A stretch of DNA of 64,000 nt from Pseudomonas sp. H3(2019) (GTDB lineage: Bacteria > Pseudomonadota > Gammaproteobacteria > Pseudomonadales > Pseudomonadaceae). The stretch lies in NCBI RefSeq assembly GCF_007713465.1, contig NZ_VMSG01000003.1:124001-188000 (forward strand). The letters are read 5' to 3'. Both the position numbers and the translations under genes were made by a program. Of the stretch, positions 26,401 to 36,376 are shown in pieces. A model generated the notes under the pieces. The model did not search any database and was not told the origin of the DNA. It worked only from the letters and a program-made list of their open reading frames with translations. The number at the start of each line of letters is the position of its first letter. The stretch's first letter is position 1.

Positions 26401-26957
26401 AGACGCACTCCAGGGAAATGGTCATCAAGCCAGGGATGGGCGACATCCCGGGTCGACAGATTTTTGACAGGCTCAGGCCAGGCAATCGCCAGACGCGGAT
26501 CGAGCACCGACAGGCCGCCCTCGTGATCCGGGGCGTAATCGGCGCTGTGCAGATACAGCAGCTCGGCATCGTCACTCAAGGTCTGAAAGCCATGGGCGAA
26601 ACCTGCCGGAATCAACAGGCTGCGACCATCACCGGCACGCAGGTGCTCGGCGTGCCACTGTAAAAAGGTCGCCGAATCCGGTCGCAGATCGACCGCGACG
26701 TCCCAGACTTCACCGCGCAGGCAGGTGATCAGTTTGGCTTCCGGGGCCTGGGCATTCTGATAATGCAAACCGCGCACACTACCGCGCTCACGGGTGCAGG
26801 ACTGGTTGATCTGACGAATAGGGAACGGCTCGCCAAAGGCGCTCAGGCTGCCCTCGCAGAACAGCCGGGCGAAGTGCCCGCGCTGATCTTCATGGCGTTT
26901 GTGCTGCACACTGAACAAGCCCTGGAGAGGCAACGCACTGATGCGAAATTCGCTCAC
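26397..26957 (-). CDS. rfbC: dTDP-4-dehydrorhamnose 3,5-epimerase family protein (RfbC-like)
   Basis: 186 aa, RmlC-like cupin: HEDQRGHFARLFCEGSL, IRQINQSCTRERGSVRGLHYQ (catalytic His in RGLHY), VWDVAVDLRPDSATFLQWH and LIPAGFAHGFQTLSDDAELLYLHS. Although the family is named for dTDP-rhamnose synthesis, its neighbours here are CDP-glucose enzymes, so the substrate is more likely CDP-4-keto-6-deoxyglucose. Four-base overlaps with rfbG and with the C-methyltransferase gene. Confidence 0.88.
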   Translation of the reverse strand: MSEFRISALPLQGLFSVQHKRHEDQRGHFARLFCEGSLSAFGEPFPIRQINQSCTRERGSVRGLHYQNAQAPEAKLITCLRGEVWDVAVDLRPDSATFLQWHAEHLRAGDGRSLLIPAGFAHGFQTLSDDAELLYLHSADYAPDHEGGLSVLDPRLAIAWPEPVKNLSTRDVAHPWLDDHFPGVRL

Positions 26958-28036
26958 CGCAGCCCCCGATACAGGTTCAACTGGCTCAAGGTGACTGCAC
27001 GCATGTCATCGCCATTTTCCCAGGCCAGGTGCCAATCCAGAGTGTGCTTCAGACAGTCTTGCAGCGACCAGCGCGGCTGCCATGCCAACACCTGACGGGC
27101 GCGACTGCTGTCCAGTCGCAACAGGCCGGCCTCATGCAACTCACTCGGTTCGACGCGCAAACCTCGCGCATGCGGCCAACGTTTGGAGAGCAGTTCGACC
27201 ACTTCGCCGACGCTGCACATGTCACCTTCACTCGGCCCGAAGTTCCACGCACCGGCGAATTGCGGACCGAACTCATACAGACCCGCCGCCAATTGCAGGT
27301 AACCGGCCAGCGGTTCCAGCGCGTGCTGCCAAGGGCGTACCGCCTGTGGGTATCGCAGGGTCACCGGTTCATTCGCCGACCACGCCTTGAGCACATCGGG
27401 AATCAACCGTTCCGGGGCGAAATCACCGCCACCGAGCACATTCCCGGCGCGTGCCGTGGCCAATGCCAGACCGTGCTCGGCATGCCGTTCGGCAGGAAAA
27501 AACGAGGCCGCGTAAGACTGCGCCAACAACTCGCAACACGCCTTGCTGCTGCTGTAAGGATCATGGCCGCCAAGGGCTTCGTTCTCGCGATAGGGCCACA
27601 GCCATTCCTGATTGGCGTAGACCTTGTCGGTGGTCACCAGCACGCACGCACGTACCCCGCCGATCTGGCGAATCGCTTCCAGCAGATTGAGCGTGCCCAT
27701 GACGTTGCTCGAGTAAGTCCCGAGCGGATCACGGTAGCCTTCGCGCACCAATGGTTGTGCTGCCAGATGCAGGACGATTTCTGGCTGAACCTCGGCGATC
27801 AGCTCCAGCAACGCCCCCAGGTCACGCAAGTCACCGCGCTGGTCATTAATGCCTTCAGCAACGCGCGCCAGCTCGAACAGACTTGGTTCGGTGGACGGGT
27901 CCAGGGCAAAGCCCGTGACCTCAGCCCCCAGGCTTTGTAGCCACAGCGTCAACCAACCGCCTTTGAAACCGGTGTGCCCGGTAACCAGTACCCGCTTGCT
28001 GCGCCAGAATTGCGAACTCAGTCCCACTGCTTCCAT
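26954..28036 (-). CDS. rfbG: CDP-glucose 4,6-dehydratase
   Basis: 360 aa from the chosen start, preceded by the strong site GGGGAGG four bases before ATG; this puts the start inside the end of rfbF. RfbG converts CDP-glucose to CDP-4-keto-6-deoxyglucose. Motifs: [18 protein letters not shown] (NAD site), [18 protein letters not shown] and [16 protein letters not shown] (catalytic Thr-Asp and Tyr-x3-Lys), [19 protein letters not shown]. Second step of the CDP-deoxysugar branch. Confidence 0.93.
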   Translation of the reverse strand: MEAVGLSSQFWRSKRVLVTGHTGFKGGWLTLWLQSLGAEVTGFALDPSTEPSLFELARVAEGINDQRGDLRDLGALLELIAEVQPEIVLHLAAQPLVREGYRDPLGTYSSNVMGTLNLLEAIRQIGGVRACVLVTTDKVYANQEWLWPYRENEALGGHDPYSSSKACCELLAQSYAASFFPAERHAEHGLALATARAGNVLGGGDFAPERLIPDVLKAWSANEPVTLRYPQAVRPWQHALEPLAGYLQLAAGLYEFGPQFAGAWNFGPSEGDMCSVGEVVELLSKRWPHARGLRVEPSELHEAGLLRLDSSRARQVLAWQPRWSLQDCLKHTLDWHLAWENGDDMRAVTLSQLNLYRGLR

Positions 28037-28791
28037 GGGGCCTCCCCGCTCTGCCACAGGTGCTCCAGATGGTTCTTGTCACGCAGGGTGTCCATCGGGT
28101 GCCAGAAACCATCGTGCTGGAACGCGCTCAGTTGCCCCTCGGCAGCCAGGGTCATCAACGGCTCGGACTCCCAGACTGTTTCGTCGGCGGTGATCAGCGA
28201 CAGCACTTTGGGTGACAAGACAAAGAAGCCGCCGTTGATCCAGCCGCCATCGCCACGAGGTTTTTCGATGAAGCCGCGCACCAGATCACCGTCGCGCTCC
28301 AGTGCGCCGTAACGTCCGGGTGGCTGCACCGCCGTGACCGTGGCCAGCTTGCCGCTGCTCAAGTGAAAATCCACCAGCGCGCCAATATTCAGGTCCGAAA
28401 CACCGTCGCCATAGGTAAAGCAGAAGGCTTCCTGATCTTCCAGATAGCGGCTGGCACGACGCAAACGGCCACCGGTCATGGTCTCTTCGCCGGTGTCGAT
28501 CAAGGTCACACGCCAAGGCTCGCTATAGTTCTGGTGAACGTCCATGCGGTTGTTCGACATGTCGAACGTGACGTCAGAGGTATGCAGAAAGTAGTTGGCG
28601 AAAAAGTCCTTGATCGCGTAGCCCTTGTAGCCAAGGCAAATCACGAAGTCGTGAATTCCGTGTGCGGAATATTGCTTCATGATGTGCCAGAGAATTGGCT
28701 TGCCGCCGATCTCGATCATCGGCTTGGGCTTGAGGTGCGACTCTTCGCTGATCCGCGTGCCCAGGCCACCCGCCAGAATAACTGCCTTCAT
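28018..28791 (-). CDS. rfbF: Glucose-1-phosphate cytidylyltransferase
   Basis: RfbF (257 aa) makes CDP-glucose from CTP and glucose-1-phosphate. Motifs: [32 protein letters not shown] (nucleotidyltransferase signature), [21 protein letters not shown] and [15 protein letters not shown]. Ribosome site AGAGGGG five bases before ATG. First gene of the CDP-sugar operon; it overlaps rfbG by 19 bases. Confidence 0.95.
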   Translation of the reverse strand: MKAVILAGGLGTRISEESHLKPKPMIEIGGKPILWHIMKQYSAHGIHDFVICLGYKGYAIKDFFANYFLHTSDVTFDMSNNRMDVHQNYSEPWRVTLIDTGEETMTGGRLRRASRYLEDQEAFCFTYGDGVSDLNIGALVDFHLSSGKLATVTAVQPPGRYGALERDGDLVRGFIEKPRGDGGWINGGFFVLSPKVLSLITADETVWESEPLMTLAAEGQLSAFQHDGFWHPMDTLRDKNHLEHLWQSGEAPWKQWD

Positions 28792-28964
28792 CTTGTCCCC
28801 TCTTGTTCGTCACAGGGCCAGCCCAAGCCCTACAAGGCTTTGCGACCGTCTGGATAAATCGTACGAGGCTGCACCCATGACCTTCCGGCTGCACCGCATA
28901 TGCTCGATTTATGGCGATTTTCAGGGGGACTTGCAGGAAACGCGCCAGCTCGAACGGCGGCGCT

Positions 28965-28996
28965 GTGTAGCCGCTACCTTCAGGCAGCGGCTACAC
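28965..28996. repeat. Hairpin between the Fgt1-like gene and rfbF
   Basis: GTGTAGCCGCT and AGCGGCTACAC are perfect 11-bp arms around a 10-base loop that can itself pair (CCT/AGG). It lies directly after the stop codon of the Fgt1-like gene, so probably ends or stabilises that transcript, but no T-tract follows on the minus strand. The rest of the 213-bp gap holds only the rfbF ribosome site. Confidence 0.6.
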
Positions 28997-29004
28997 GGAG
29001 GGTA

Positions 29005-32000
29005 TCAATCGGCCAACCAGCCATTTTCCCAGTACCGCACGTTATCTCCGCGCAGTATGTAGTCGCGCAGCACCGCTTCGCGCAGTTCATCGCCCATGCG
29101 GTAGCTGGCGTCCGGGTCGGCCAGGTGCATGCGGATGGCTTGCAACCACTCATCGGTGCTGTTGCTGACAACCCGAGTGCATGGCAGATAACCCCGATAC
29201 GCCTCGGTATCGGTACAGACCACCGGGTAGCCGCAGGCGCCGTATTCCAGCAGACGCAGATTGCTCTTGCAGTCGTTGAAGATATGAAACTCCAGCGGCG
29301 CCAGTGCCAGGTCGAGGTTCAGACTGGCCAGCTTCGCCGGGTAGACACTGAGGTCGATCACGCCATGGAACTCATGCATGTAAGGCAGCAATTCTTCGGG
29401 ACACATACCAAAGAACACCCAATCCACCTCGTTGGCCAGCTCGCGAACGACGTCGGCAATGATCGCCAGATCGCCCGAGTGACTGGTGCCGCCCCCCCAG
29501 CCAACTCGTGGCTTTTTCGAGGTACGACGCTGACTGCGTAAACCATCCCAAAGATGTGTCGCGAGCATGTTCGGCACGACCCGGATGTCGTGATGCATCG
29601 ACGACAACGCATCGGCCAGTGGTTGAGTCGAAACCACCACCCGATCGCACAGGCCGATACCGCGACGGACCAGACGCTCCATCTCGACGTTGTCCGGCAT
29701 ATTGCGAATGTGCGCGTTCTTCTTCGGCGCCTTGATGACATAGTCATCCAGCTCGAAAATCAGTCGAGCGTTGGTATAGGGCTTGAAGGCGGCAATCTCG
29801 TTGATCGGCCCTTCGCTGTAGCGACCCTGCAAAATGATCACGTCCGGAGACTCGCGCTCGATCTCGATGATCGACGGCAGATCGTAGTAGATCCGCCCGG
29901 TCGCCCGACCAGCCTTTTCCAATTCGACCAGCGGCTGGATCGTCCGATAGTGACCGACCGCCGAGGAATTGACCGGCAACGCCATGACCTTCGGTACCTG
30001 GCGAACGGAAAACGGGCTCCAGCCCGTGCGCAAGCCTGGCTCCAGACTGTAGCTGGAGCCACCGAGCGTATTCAGCATCTGGTTGGGGTTATACGCCGGA
30101 TCGCGGGCAACGATGGGCAACCAGCGCCGGTAGAAGGTTTCCTGCTCCTGAGCGCGAAGCGCCAGTTCAGCAGCGTCTGCTACCGCTACGGGCTGTGTGC
30201 CGAGGGCCAATTGGGCGTACGGCGTCCACACCACCAGATAGCCGTTTTGACGGACCCGCAAACACAAATCCACCTCATTGAGGGTCAAGGCAAAATCCTG
30301 CGCCTGTAGCCCGCCAACACGCTCGAACACCGCCTTGCGCACCATCAGGCAATCGGCACCGACGGCGCTCAAATCCTGAACCACCTGCAAGCGGTGCATA
30401 TAGCCGGCCGCATTCAGCGAGTCACCGAAAAATGGTGAACCGGCCGGCCCTTGCAGCCCGAGAATCAGGCCGGCATGCAGCACGCAACCGTCAGGATTGA
30501 ACAGCTTGGCCCCGACGACACCGACTTCTGGACGCTGCGCATGATTGAGCAATTCACCCAGCCAGTCCGCACGGGTGACCACCACATACGGGTCGAGCAT
30601 CAGCAGGTATTCACCGCGAGCCTGCTGCGCCGCAAAGTTGCGCGTCGCCGCGACATTCCCCTGCTGCGGATACGTCAGCACCCGCAACCGGTCACTGCCC
30701 AACTGGGTCATGGCACTCAGCCACTCAAGCGTCTGTGCAGACTCACTGCCGTTGTCGACCAGCAGTAACTCGTACTCGCTGTAGGCGGTTTTCTCCAACA
30801 GGCTTTCGACACACCGTTGCAGCACTGCCAACTGGTCCTTGCAGACAATGATGATCGACACCTGCGGCCGCTCGGCGTGCAGGTAATCGACACGATTGAG
30901 CAAGGTAAAACTGCCCTGGCGAACCTCATGGGCAACGCCCAATCGCTGAAGATGCGCCTCCAACACTTGCGGGTTGAGCTCAATGACGTCGGGCAGCGCC
31001 AGCCACTGTGCCAGGCCGAGCGTCGACTCCAGCATCACCTCGGCAATATGTTCGACGACCTCCACGCCATCGCCCTCGACCATGCGCCACAGCACATCGT
31101 GAGGCGCCAGCTCGCCATAGCTTGAATTGAAGCCACCCAACGCCAGGAAACGCTCACGCTGAAACGCCAGGGATCGCCCGACGTAGGGATAACTGCGCAT
31201 CAGGTCCAGGTTGAAATCCGGCTTGAAGACCGGGTCTGCCGACTCACCGTCACGCAATCCGCCTTCGTCGCCATACACACACAACGCACTCGGCGATGCA
31301 CTGATGCGCTCGGCCAGCAGCAACAGCGCCGGCTCCACCAGACGATCGCCGGCACGCAGCACGTAGAACCAGTCGACGCCGTCGAGTTGCGCCAGCAATG
31401 CGTTGAGCTGCGCGCACCAGTCCTCCTGCAACGGCAGGTTGAACACCCGCTCATCGAGCTGAGCTTCGGTACACGCGCTGGACAACACCAGGGTCAGCTC
31501 CGGCGCATAGAGCTGTCCGGCAAGGCTTTTCAGAGTGAGATCCAGATTGGCTCGGCTGGCCTGCTCATCGATGATGATCGGGACAATTTTCGGCTGTCGC
31601 GCCCAACCGGCCACGGTTTCCGGCAATAGACGTCGCTGAGTCTCACTGAGCGTGCGACACGCCAGCCATTGCGTGTACAGTTGGGAAAAACTCTCGCTGG
31701 CGATACCTACCCGATATTCCTGGTTGGCCTGGCGAGCGCCCAGGGTTCGACTCAGGGGCAACTCGTCCCAGACGCGCGGTGCCTCGCTGGCGCGGCTCAA
31801 CGGCAGATAACGAACCCAACCCGCCGCCGGGGCGCCCTCGCCACCTCGAACCTTGAGCATTTGCACCAGCCAGTGTTTTTCCAGCTCTGCCGCATCTTTC
31901 ATCGGCTGCTGACGAATCAAACGCTCCGGATGCAAGCGCTCGACACTCAACACGTAGTTGAGCTGCGCCATGTTGCCCCGGCGCATCAGGCAGATGTACA

Positions 32001-32601
32001 AGGCCAGATCGAGCGACGCGACAAAGCAATGGCCAGGTTGAGTCAAGGCCGGCATCAGCTCCTGCACATCCTTGCGGCGGAACAGCGCACTGCTGAAACC
32101 ACCGACGAAGTTGACCGGGAAGTTCTCGAAAATCGCCAGCAGGTCATCGCCCTTGAATATCCCGCAAACCGGCGACAGCGTGCTGTTCTCCAGGCGTGAC
32201 GGCAACGGGTGATCGTCAGCATCCCAGAACACCCGCTGGGCAAGCACCAGATTGATGTCCGCCTGCCCGGTCAGGACCTGCGCCTGACGCTCGATACACG
32301 CAGGAGATAGCTGATCGTCATCGCAGAGGAACTTGATGTACTCGCCCTTTGCCTCACCCAGACAGGCCAGCAGATTGCCGACAAACCCAAGCGCCTGCGG
32401 GTTTCGTACATACCGCACGCGCTCAGCAGCGTCGCCCGTCAGCGACTCGACAACCTGCTGAATCTCATCGCCGCGACTGTCGTCGCACACAATGATTTCG
32501 AGGTTGGCGTATTGCTGGATCAGGGCACTGCGCAGGGCCTGGGCGAAGAAGCGCGGATTGAAGGCGGGAATGACAAGGCTGACTAACGAGACTGGATTCA
32601 C
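29005..32601 (-). CDS. Giant flagellin glycosyltransferase (Fgt1/FgtA-like), three or more GT domains
   Basis: 1198 aa. Residues 1-220 form a GT2 domain (VSLVIPAFNPRFFAQALRSAL, EYIKFLCDDDQLSPACIE). A second GT-A-like region follows at about 330-560 (WFYVLRAGDRLVEPALLLLAE). A third, clear GT2 domain lies at about 575-790 (RPQVSIIIVCKDQLAVLQRCV, LLLVDNGSESAQTLEWL, LTLNEVDLCLRVRQNGYLVVW). The C-terminal 320 residues resemble a GT4/GT-B transferase (VGHYRTIQPLVELEKAG, FELDDYVIKAPKKNAHIRN, VSTQPLADAL, KPRVGWGGGTSHSGDL). The size and position, between flgL and the sugar genes, match FgtA of P. aeruginosa and Fgt1 of P. syringae. It likely starts or extends the glycan on FliC in the cytoplasm. Confidence 0.85.
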   Translation of the reverse strand: MNPVSLVSLVIPAFNPRFFAQALRSALIQQYANLEIIVCDDSRGDEIQQVVESLTGDAAERVRYVRNPQALGFVGNLLACLGEAKGEYIKFLCDDDQLSPACIERQAQVLTGQADINLVLAQRVFWDADDHPLPSRLENSTLSPVCGIFKGDDLLAIFENFPVNFVGGFSSALFRRKDVQELMPALTQPGHCFVASLDLALYICLMRRGNMAQLNYVLSVERLHPERLIRQQPMKDAAELEKHWLVQMLKVRGGEGAPAAGWVRYLPLSRASEAPRVWDELPLSRTLGARQANQEYRVGIASESFSQLYTQWLACRTLSETQRRLLPETVAGWARQPKIVPIIIDEQASRANLDLTLKSLAGQLYAPELTLVLSSACTEAQLDERVFNLPLQEDWCAQLNALLAQLDGVDWFYVLRAGDRLVEPALLLLAERISASPSALCVYGDEGGLRDGESADPVFKPDFNLDLMRSYPYVGRSLAFQRERFLALGGFNSSYGELAPHDVLWRMVEGDGVEVVEHIAEVMLESTLGLAQWLALPDVIELNPQVLEAHLQRLGVAHEVRQGSFTLLNRVDYLHAERPQVSIIIVCKDQLAVLQRCVESLLEKTAYSEYELLLVDNGSESAQTLEWLSAMTQLGSDRLRVLTYPQQGNVAATRNFAAQQARGEYLLMLDPYVVVTRADWLGELLNHAQRPEVGVVGAKLFNPDGCVLHAGLILGLQGPAGSPFFGDSLNAAGYMHRLQVVQDLSAVGADCLMVRKAVFERVGGLQAQDFALTLNEVDLCLRVRQNGYLVVWTPYAQLALGTQPVAVADAAELALRAQEQETFYRRWLPIVARDPAYNPNQMLNTLGGSSYSLEPGLRTGWSPFSVRQVPKVMALPVNSSAVGHYRTIQPLVELEKAGRATGRIYYDLPSIIEIERESPDVIILQGRYSEGPINEIAAFKPYTNARLIFELDDYVIKAPKKNAHIRNMPDNVEMERLVRRGIGLCDRVVVSTQPLADALSSMHHDIRVVPNMLATHLWDGLRSQRRTSKKPRVGWGGGTSHSGDLAIIADVVRELANEVDWVFFGMCPEELLPYMHEFHGVIDLSVYPAKLASLNLDLALAPLEFHIFNDCKSNLRLLEYGACGYPVVCTDTEAYRGYLPCTRVVSNSTDEWLQAIRMHLADPDASYRMGDELREAVLRDYILRGDNVRYWENGWLAD

Positions 32602-32688
32602 GGCGGGGCTCTCAAGCGGCGGACGCTCACCCGGTCGGGTGAGCCCCTGAAACCGCTGAAAAAAGGCGATTGGTATTCGGCGGTTTAC

Positions 32689-32712
32689 GGCCGGGCGCTT
32701 TCGCGCCAGGCC
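32689..32712. repeat. GC-rich hairpin after flgL
   Basis: On the minus strand GGCC-T-GGCGC-GAAA-GCGCC-C-GGCC folds into a 9-bp stem with one internal mismatch and a GAAA tetraloop, starting three bases past the flgL stop. A T6 run appears only about 20 bases later, so it may be a weak terminator or a 3' stabiliser. Confidence 0.6.
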
Positions 32713-32715
32713 CCC

Positions 32716-34284
32716 TTAGATCTTGTTGAACAGACCCAGCTGACTGATTTTGCTGAACGCCAGTTGCGCGGCCTGCAACATGGTTTGCTGCAACGTGAGA
32801 CGGGTCATGACCGCCGCCGGATCGGAGTCGCGGATAGCCGACTGGCTGGCCGTGTTGGCAAGGCTCAGACTCTGGTTGGTTGCCGTCTGATCATCCAGGG
32901 CCTGACCCCGCACGCCCACGGCAGTGATGGCTGAACCCAGCTGCGCCTGCGCAGTGTCCAGGTTACCAATGCCCGACGCGACAGCTGCCTGCATTTTTTG
33001 CAAGGCCACTGCGTTGTTATCTGCCGGGGCAGTCAACGCCGTACGCAACTGGCTCAGGGTGTCCAGAACGTTCTGGGTCTGGTGATCATTGGGCTGGACA
33101 ACAAACTGATCGCCGGCGGCCGGAGTACCGCCGAGCGTGAAAGTGACCCCCGCCGCTGTCGCCGTAGAGCCCGCCATGACACCCGAGGAAACCGGCTTGC
33201 TGCTAGCCGTGATCGGCGATGCATACAGATCGTAAGCGGTGGCGCTGGTGAACTTGAGAATCGCCCCGCCCGTCGGGAAGGTGCTGTTATAGGCGGTCGA
33301 GTTGGTCTGGGTAGCACCGGAGATCACCGCCACGGACGGGTTGCCTGGGCTGCGCGAGGTGTTGATAGTGTCCGGCTTGACCGTCAACTGGAAGCTATGG
33401 CCGGCAATCACTGCGTCCGGAACGGTATCGCCAGACTTCAGATTGATGTTCAGCGTCATGTCCACGCCGCGGAAACTGACCGTCTGGTTAGCCGCGTCTT
33501 TATTGCTGACCACACCGTTCTGGCTGGCCTCGGCGGTAACATCGGCACCCAGCGCATCGGTGATCTTCAGCTGCGTGCTGCTGACAAAGCTCACGGTGTA
33601 AGGCTGACCTGCGGCGAACTTGGAATCGAACGTTGCGCCATTGCTGATCTGGCCGTCGGACAGCGTCACGCGACCGTCATCCACCGCAGGTGCGGTCATG
33701 GTGGTCTGAGAGCGAGTGGTATTGGCCGCCTTCTGGAAAGCATCCCAACCGGTGATGTTGCTGGCAACCGACATGGAGTCACCAATGGCCAGGTTCACCT
33801 CGGACTGGTCACCGTTGTAGCTGTAGGTACCATCGGAGTTTGCCGTGTACGGAGGCGTGCTGGTTTTGGAGCCGCCAAACAGGTAATTGCCATTGGCGTC
33901 CTGACTGTTCATGAGACCCAACACCTGGTTCTGGATCTGCCCCAACTCCTGGGCCGCGGCCCCACGATCGGCATCGGTTTGCGTACCGTTGCTGGCCCCC
34001 AACGTCAGCTCCTTGGCTCGCTGCAAGGCGGTACCAATGGCGCTCAAGGCGGTTTCGGCCTGGCTGTACGAGCCCTTGAGGTTGCTGATGTTGCCGGCGT
34101 ACTGATCCAGCATCGAACTCTGTTGCCCGAGCTGAATCAAACGCGCAGCACCAATCGGATCATCGGCTGCTGTGTTGACCTTGGTCAGACTGCTCGCTTC
34201 GGCGCTGGTCTGCAGTGCGTTGCTGTAGTTACGCTGATAGTTGGCAGCGGTCGTTTCGTAATACTGGGCGGTAGAAATGCGCAT
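32716..34284 (-). CDS. flgL: Flagellar hook-associated protein 3, FlgL
   Basis: FlgL (522 aa) joins the hook-filament junction with FlgK. Flagellin-like N-terminus MRISTAQYYETTAANYQRNYSNALQ and conserved C-terminal helix (LTLQQTMLQAAQLAFSKISQLGLFNKI); the long central region is Thr/Ser/Ala-rich. Ribosome site AAGGAG. Thirteen bases separate it from flgK. Last gene of the flgF-L run. Confidence 0.95.
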   Translation of the reverse strand: MRISTAQYYETTAANYQRNYSNALQTSAEASSLTKVNTAADDPIGAARLIQLGQQSSMLDQYAGNISNLKGSYSQAETALSAIGTALQRAKELTLGASNGTQTDADRGAAAQELGQIQNQVLGLMNSQDANGNYLFGGSKTSTPPYTANSDGTYSYNGDQSEVNLAIGDSMSVASNITGWDAFQKAANTTRSQTTMTAPAVDDGRVTLSDGQISNGATFDSKFAAGQPYTVSFVSSTQLKITDALGADVTAEASQNGVVSNKDAANQTVSFRGVDMTLNINLKSGDTVPDAVIAGHSFQLTVKPDTINTSRSPGNPSVAVISGATQTNSTAYNSTFPTGGAILKFTSATAYDLYASPITASSKPVSSGVMAGSTATAAGVTFTLGGTPAAGDQFVVQPNDHQTQNVLDTLSQLRTALTAPADNNAVALQKMQAAVASGIGNLDTAQAQLGSAITAVGVRGQALDDQTATNQSLSLANTASQSAIRDSDPAAVMTRLTLQQTMLQAAQLAFSKISQLGLFNKI

Positions 34285-34297
34285 GAATTACGACTCC

Positions 34298-36352
34298 TTA
34301 AAGACTGTTGATCAGCGTGCTGAAAGTTTCCTGCGCAGCCTTGATGATCTGCGATGAGGCTGTGTAGTACTGCTGGTATTTCACCAGATTGCCGGACTCT
34401 TCATCGAGGTTGACACCTGACAGGGCATCGCGGGCGCTCTTGGCTCCGGTCAGAATCACCGAGGCGGCGTCGCCGTCAGACTTGGCCTGAGCAGCCTGGG
34501 CACCGACATTGGAAATCAGTTTGCCGTAAGCATCCGAGATGCTGACGCCTTTGCTCGCCGAGCCGGTTTCCACAGTCTGCTTGGTCTGCAAGCCGACCAG
34601 CGCGGTCCCGTTACGGTTGTCCGAAGAGTTGGCACCGGTCAACGAAATACTGAAGCTTTCACCCGAAGCAGGCGAACCGCTGACGGTGGTTTGAATCGAG
34701 AACGTCTTCTGTACGCCCGCGCCGTCCAGGATCGGGGCACCCGTGCCATCGACCATATTCACTTGCAGGTTCAGGGTATTGCTTTGACCGGGAACGATGG
34801 TGCCCGTCCCCATGCTGACGCCCTTGGCATCGTAAAGCTTATAACCCTGGGTCCCGGCAGCCGCGGGATCGAACACCACTTTGACCGGTGTCGAATACTG
34901 GAGCCCGGTTTGCAGGTCGGCATTGGCCGCCGGGTTGTAGATATCCAGGGTGCTGGTCAACGTTGGCTGACTGTAGGTACCTTTGTTGTTGGCACTGGCG
35001 ACACCGCTCAGAGGCGCAGCCGCGGCGAGCGTTTTCGGATCGGTGATCACGGTCTGGATATCACTGGCACCGCTGCGGGTCGGCGTCACCTTGAAGGTGT
35101 CGCCAGCGCTCATCGCGCCGCCGCCATTGAGCGCCATGCTGAAGCCGTCAATCACCGGAGCCGGTGTCGTGGCGGTGCTGAAGGCCCCCATGTTGGTGCC
35201 ATCGGAGCGCGTGACGCTGTAGTTCGTGGCGCTGCTGAAAGTCACCTGATAATCGTTGGTGGTCAGCTTGCCCGTGTCGTTGATGGTGACATTGAGGTTA
35301 CCGGAACCGGCGCTGTTACCTGCCTGGGCAATGCTGCGCTGAGAGATCAGCGTCGCACTGTTGATGTTGCTGAAGATCGCCGAACCGAAGTTGCCGTTCT
35401 TGTCGACACCCTGCGCCTGCTGCTGGTTCATCTGATCGGCGACAACCAGTGCCACTCGCCCCAGCTCGTTCATTGCCGGGTTGAGCACTTCGCTGCGATA
35501 ACTCAGCAAGCCACCCATCTGCCCGGTCGTCACCACCGACGTAATATCGATGACGCTCGAACCGCGATTCAACTGGAGCGTCGACTGGGTCGGATCAGTC
35601 TTGCCCGGTACGGTTTCCAGGGTGTTGGTGGTGCTGCCCATCACCAACGGCTGACCGCTGCCGATGTAGACGTCGTAGTTGGTACCACGCTCGACAACCT
35701 GAGTACCGACCAGATCGGACAGCTGACGAACCGCCTCGTTGCGCTTGTCGAGCAGGTCGCTCGGCCCACTGCTGTTACTGGTGTTGCTACCCGCTGTTTG
35801 AGAGATCTGCTGGTTGTACTGGGCGATCGAGCTCGCCAGCTTATTCACCTGGGACGCCATGTCCGACAGGTTGGAATTGATGCCGGTGTTCTGGTCGCTC
35901 AACTGCTTGGAAATCGAGTTGAAGCGATCGCTCAGGGCCTTGGCATTGGTCATCACCGATTGGCGGGACGCATCATCGGAAGGCGTGGTCGCGACACTTT
36001 GCAGGGAAGTGAAGAACTTCTGCAGCGCGCCACTGAGGCCGGTGTCCTTGTCGGACAGCAGTGTGTCGACCGGTGTGACCTGCCCCAGATAGGACGAGGC
36101 CTGGCCGTTAAGCGAAGTGCTGGTCTGCAACTGAGTGTCGAGGTACGCACTGTACACCCGACGCACGTCCGCCAGGGTCGTGCCCGTGCCGATGAATACG
36201 TTGTTGCCGTACTGAATCGAGGACTTGCTGGTCTGCACGGTTTGCTGGCGCGAATAGCCGGCCGTATCAACGTTGGCAATGTTGTTGCCGGTCACCGCCA
36301 AAGACGATGAGGCCGCATTCAACCCCGACATCCCGATATTGAGCAAACTCAT
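34298..36352 (-). CDS. flgK: Flagellar hook-associated protein 1, FlgK
   Basis: FlgK (684 aa). Starts MSLLNIGMSGLNAASSSLAVTGNNIANVDTAGYSRQQ, the shared rod/hook N-terminal signature, and ends GVNLDEESGNLVKYQQYYTASSQIIKAAQETFSTLINSL, the shared C-terminal helix. The middle is variable and low in charge. Exported by the flagellar type III system; first hook-filament junction zone protein. Ribosome site AAGGT before ATG. Confidence 0.96.
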   Translation of the reverse strand: MSLLNIGMSGLNAASSSLAVTGNNIANVDTAGYSRQQTVQTSKSSIQYGNNVFIGTGTTLADVRRVYSAYLDTQLQTSTSLNGQASSYLGQVTPVDTLLSDKDTGLSGALQKFFTSLQSVATTPSDDASRQSVMTNAKALSDRFNSISKQLSDQNTGINSNLSDMASQVNKLASSIAQYNQQISQTAGSNTSNSSGPSDLLDKRNEAVRQLSDLVGTQVVERGTNYDVYIGSGQPLVMGSTTNTLETVPGKTDPTQSTLQLNRGSSVIDITSVVTTGQMGGLLSYRSEVLNPAMNELGRVALVVADQMNQQQAQGVDKNGNFGSAIFSNINSATLISQRSIAQAGNSAGSGNLNVTINDTGKLTTNDYQVTFSSATNYSVTRSDGTNMGAFSTATTPAPVIDGFSMALNGGGAMSAGDTFKVTPTRSGASDIQTVITDPKTLAAAAPLSGVASANNKGTYSQPTLTSTLDIYNPAANADLQTGLQYSTPVKVVFDPAAAGTQGYKLYDAKGVSMGTGTIVPGQSNTLNLQVNMVDGTGAPILDGAGVQKTFSIQTTVSGSPASGESFSISLTGANSSDNRNGTALVGLQTKQTVETGSASKGVSISDAYGKLISNVGAQAAQAKSDGDAASVILTGAKSARDALSGVNLDEESGNLVKYQQYYTASSQIIKAAQETFSTLINSL

Positions 36353-36376
36353 GGTTCAGACCTTTTTACCTTATGC

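Noticed and set aside
28965..28996. Hairpin after the Fgt1-like gene considered as a tRNA or attachment site
   Set aside because: No cloverleaf, no anticodon arm and no duplicated flank; it is only an 11-bp inverted repeat.
10621..32601. Glycosylation island considered as a recently acquired mobile element
   Set aside because: No integrase, transposase, tRNA or direct repeats at its borders, and base composition looks like the flanking flagellar genes. Variable content between strains is plausible but not shown here.
34691..36310. 539-codon plus-strand frame opposite flgK
   Set aside because: Mirror of flgK; Arg/His/Gly-rich and without any family pattern.
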